Shown: piece after piece, positions 20,632 through 22,093 of the stretch | Layout: each line of letters starts with the position of its first letter | Numbering within the stretch: the stretch's first letter is position 1 | IMG/VR virus record: IMGVR_UViG_3300009076_000057 | Coordinates: 1 to 22,093 of that record | Source: a virus | Length of the DNA: 22,093 nucleotides | Strand: one strand, 5' to 3' | Made by a program: the position numbers and the translations under genes | Notes under the pieces: generated by a model | The model's input: the letters and a program-made list of their open reading frames with translations, nothing else | Told to the model about the DNA's origin: nothing | The model's database searches: none

Positions 20632-22093
20632 TTATCTTACTCCCATTATTATACCAGTAGTATTGAACATATAAACAGTATTACTAGTAGTCTCTTTTGC
20701 TAGTGTTATTTTCATTGTCACGATACCTGTTACATGGCTGCCGAGACTTCCTGTTAGTGCGAAAGGTTTTTCTTGGTTACTAGAACCTGTTCTACCACAT
20801 ACGGTTACAGCTGCTTGAACATAAGTATTTGCAGGTAATCCAGCAAATGCTTCTGGCCCTACAGTATAGTTGGGTGCAGGGATAGAGCCTATTGTTACAT
20901 ATGTAATACCTGTTCCATCGTAAAACGCTGACTGAACTTGTCCCGATACTGTACCTTGAGTAACAAAGTCACCAAAGCCTACTGCAGCAGATACATCTCC
21001 ATTAAAAGTAAGATCGGTAGTCCCTTTAAAAGCATCTACAAACACACTAGCTACATTACCTATACTAACTGACTGAGCTGTGTCCGTTTTAAAAAACATT
21101 CTTAGGTAGGTTTTTTCATCTACACCACTTTTTACATAACCACTAACTATGGCAGTAGGTATGTGTCCTCCGGCGTGTGAAGCTGCATCCAGAACAATAG
21201 CAAATGCATCCTGTTGTGCTGTTGTGCCTGTAGCAGAAGCCTGTGGCGCTTCAAAAGGTATTATGTCTACAACGTCTCCTACAATATTGTCTGCATTCAA
21301 AGTACCTTTAATAGTCAGGTTAGTACCATCATAAAGAATGTGCTGATCTGCATCGCCAAATACAAACCTTCCATTATCTAAGTCAATATGAGCACCTTTC
21401 TCACTGCCTGAAGGGGCACTGTTTGCGTCTGGTATTGAATTAGCTCCAGAGTTTTTCATTGTACCTGCTGTGATAGAACCTAAGTCAGCAGTGATTGCAG
21501 AAAGCTCGCCAACACTTAACTTGTTCGCGTCAATAGAATCTGTAGTAATCTTACCACCATCAATAGTAGTAACATTACTATTGATCACACTAGCTGGATT
21601 ATATGTAGAGGTTCCGTCTACAAGATTGGTTCCATCAAATGTAACTACGCCAGTAAAATTAGTGTGTATTATTACTGTTCCATAAGTTGCTACGCTTACT
21701 ATAGACCCCGCTGAGGTTTCATTTACAAGGTAAGGTACTGCATAGTATGTATTTGTACTAGTAGCATCCTGCTCTCTAGCCGAGTTTGTCCATGTGTTAG
21801 TAGCACTTGCAGGGTGAGTAATACCGGCACCTGTAACTACTCCAGCAGACCAAGTATATGTATTACCTACTGGGGCACTTGGAGCACCCGCTGTAGTTTT
21901 CTCATAATATAAATAGCCGTGAGCCGTTCGTAATCCCGCATCTCCTGGGTCTCCTGGGGTTCCATCAGTACCAACGAACTTAACGTATGTTAAACCCGTA
22001 GGTACTGTAGTGGGAGATGACCCCGTCCACTCATAGAAATTAACAAATTCTTGACTGCTATAAGTAAAAGTAGCATTAGCACCTGCAGCACTA
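20632..22093 (-). CDS. Host-specificity / tail fibre protein, partial (start outside the window)
   Basis: The frame is open without a stop to the right edge, well beyond the GTG at 21588, so that codon is internal and the gene begins outside the window. At least 486 residues are visible. In order they include FVGTDGTPGDPGDAG (a short collagen-like Gly-x-y stretch), YLYYEKTTAGAPSAP, TYTWSAGVVTGAG, TTIDGGKITTDSIDANKLSV (a pattern common in central tail tip/host-specificity proteins), HIDLDNGRFVFGDADQHILY, and a C-terminal beta domain ending TTGIIMGVR. This resembles the C-terminal half of gpJ-like or fibre proteins that contact the receptor. It is the most upstream tail gene visible and is followed 2 bases later by the chaperone-like gene. 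Confidence 0.8.
   Translation of the reverse strand, partial: SAAGANATFTYSSQEFVNFYEWTGSSPTTVPTGLTYVKFVGTDGTPGDPGDAGLRTAHGYLYYEKTTAGAPSAPVGNTYTWSAGVVTGAGITHPASATNTWTNSAREQDATSTNTYYAVPYLVNETSAGSIVSVATYGTVIIHTNFTGVVTFDGTNLVDGTSTYNPASVINSNVTTIDGGKITTDSIDANKLSVGELSAITADLGSITAGTMKNSGANSIPDANSAPSGSEKGAHIDLDNGRFVFGDADQHILYDGTNLTIKGTLNADNIVGDVVDIIPFEAPQASATGTTAQQDAFAIVLDAASHAGGHIPTAIVSGYVKSGVDEKTYLRMFFKTDTAQSVSIGNVASVFVDAFKGTTDLTFNGDVSAAVGFGDFVTQGTVSGQVQSAFYDGTGITYVTIGSIPAPNYTVGPEAFAGLPANTYVQAAVTVCGRTGSSNQEKPFALTGSLGSHVTGIVTMKITLAKETTSNTVYMFNTTGIIMGVR

Noticed and set aside
20632-21588. The GTG at 21588 as the true start of the right-edge tail protein
   Set aside because: The frame stays open from there to the window edge with typical tail-protein sequence, so the gene begins outside the window.

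Overview
This window looks like part of the genome of a lytic tailed bacteriophage with a T4-like replication core, most likely a marine or aquatic myovirus. Evidence for this is the tightly packed, overlapping genes, moderate-to-low GC, a gp32/gp46/gp47 recombination set, a phage class Ia ribonucleotide reductase operon, and a tail-fibre module typical of marine phages. I see no tRNA genes, integrase, CRISPR array or insertion sequence. The host and exact phage genus cannot be fixed from the sequence. Two perfect sigma70-type promoters (TTGACA, 17-bp spacer, TATAAT) imply that a host RNA polymerase of the usual bacterial type is used.

Rightward module (2..9611): the 3' end of an SF2 (UvsW-like) helicase, a JmjC/cupin-type Fe(II)/2-oxoglutarate oxygenase, a conserved-looking unknown protein, a gp32-like ssDNA-binding protein, gp47 and gp46 (Mre11/Rad50-like), a 57-aa overlapping ORF, a PD-(D/E)xK Holliday-junction-resolvase-like nuclease, a 5'-3' exonuclease (RNase H/FEN), NrdA, thioredoxin, NrdB and a 74-aa protein. 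Most junctions overlap or are separated by a few bases, so this is one or two long operons. Together the genes process recombination intermediates, protect ssDNA, remove primers and supply dNTPs. A symmetric hairpin terminator (9619..9644) ends the operon and also serves the convergent leftward operon.

Leftward module (22093..9651): a large tail or host-specificity protein entering from the right edge, a probable tail assembly chaperone, then (behind a perfect promoter at 20226..20254) a small baseplate/tail protein, a 121-aa tail protein, two fibre proteins of 417 and 565 aa, an extraordinary 1534-aa threonine-rich fibre-like protein, a 53-aa coiled-coil ORF, a GT-B-like putative glycosyltransferase, a possible second sugar-modifying protein and an unknown 175-aa protein.

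The most unusual object is the 1534-aa protein. Apart from its N-terminal, central and C-terminal domains, about 1380 residues can be read by eye as units of two (xT) or four (xxxT) residues with no slip of the two-residue register. These units build 46- and 34-residue super-repeats. The order of the super-repeats, their internal layout and their aromatic/basic content are approximately mirrored around a central aromatic-rich domain. I infer an out-and-back hairpin rod with the central domain at the tip, possibly glycosylated by the products of the downstream genes.
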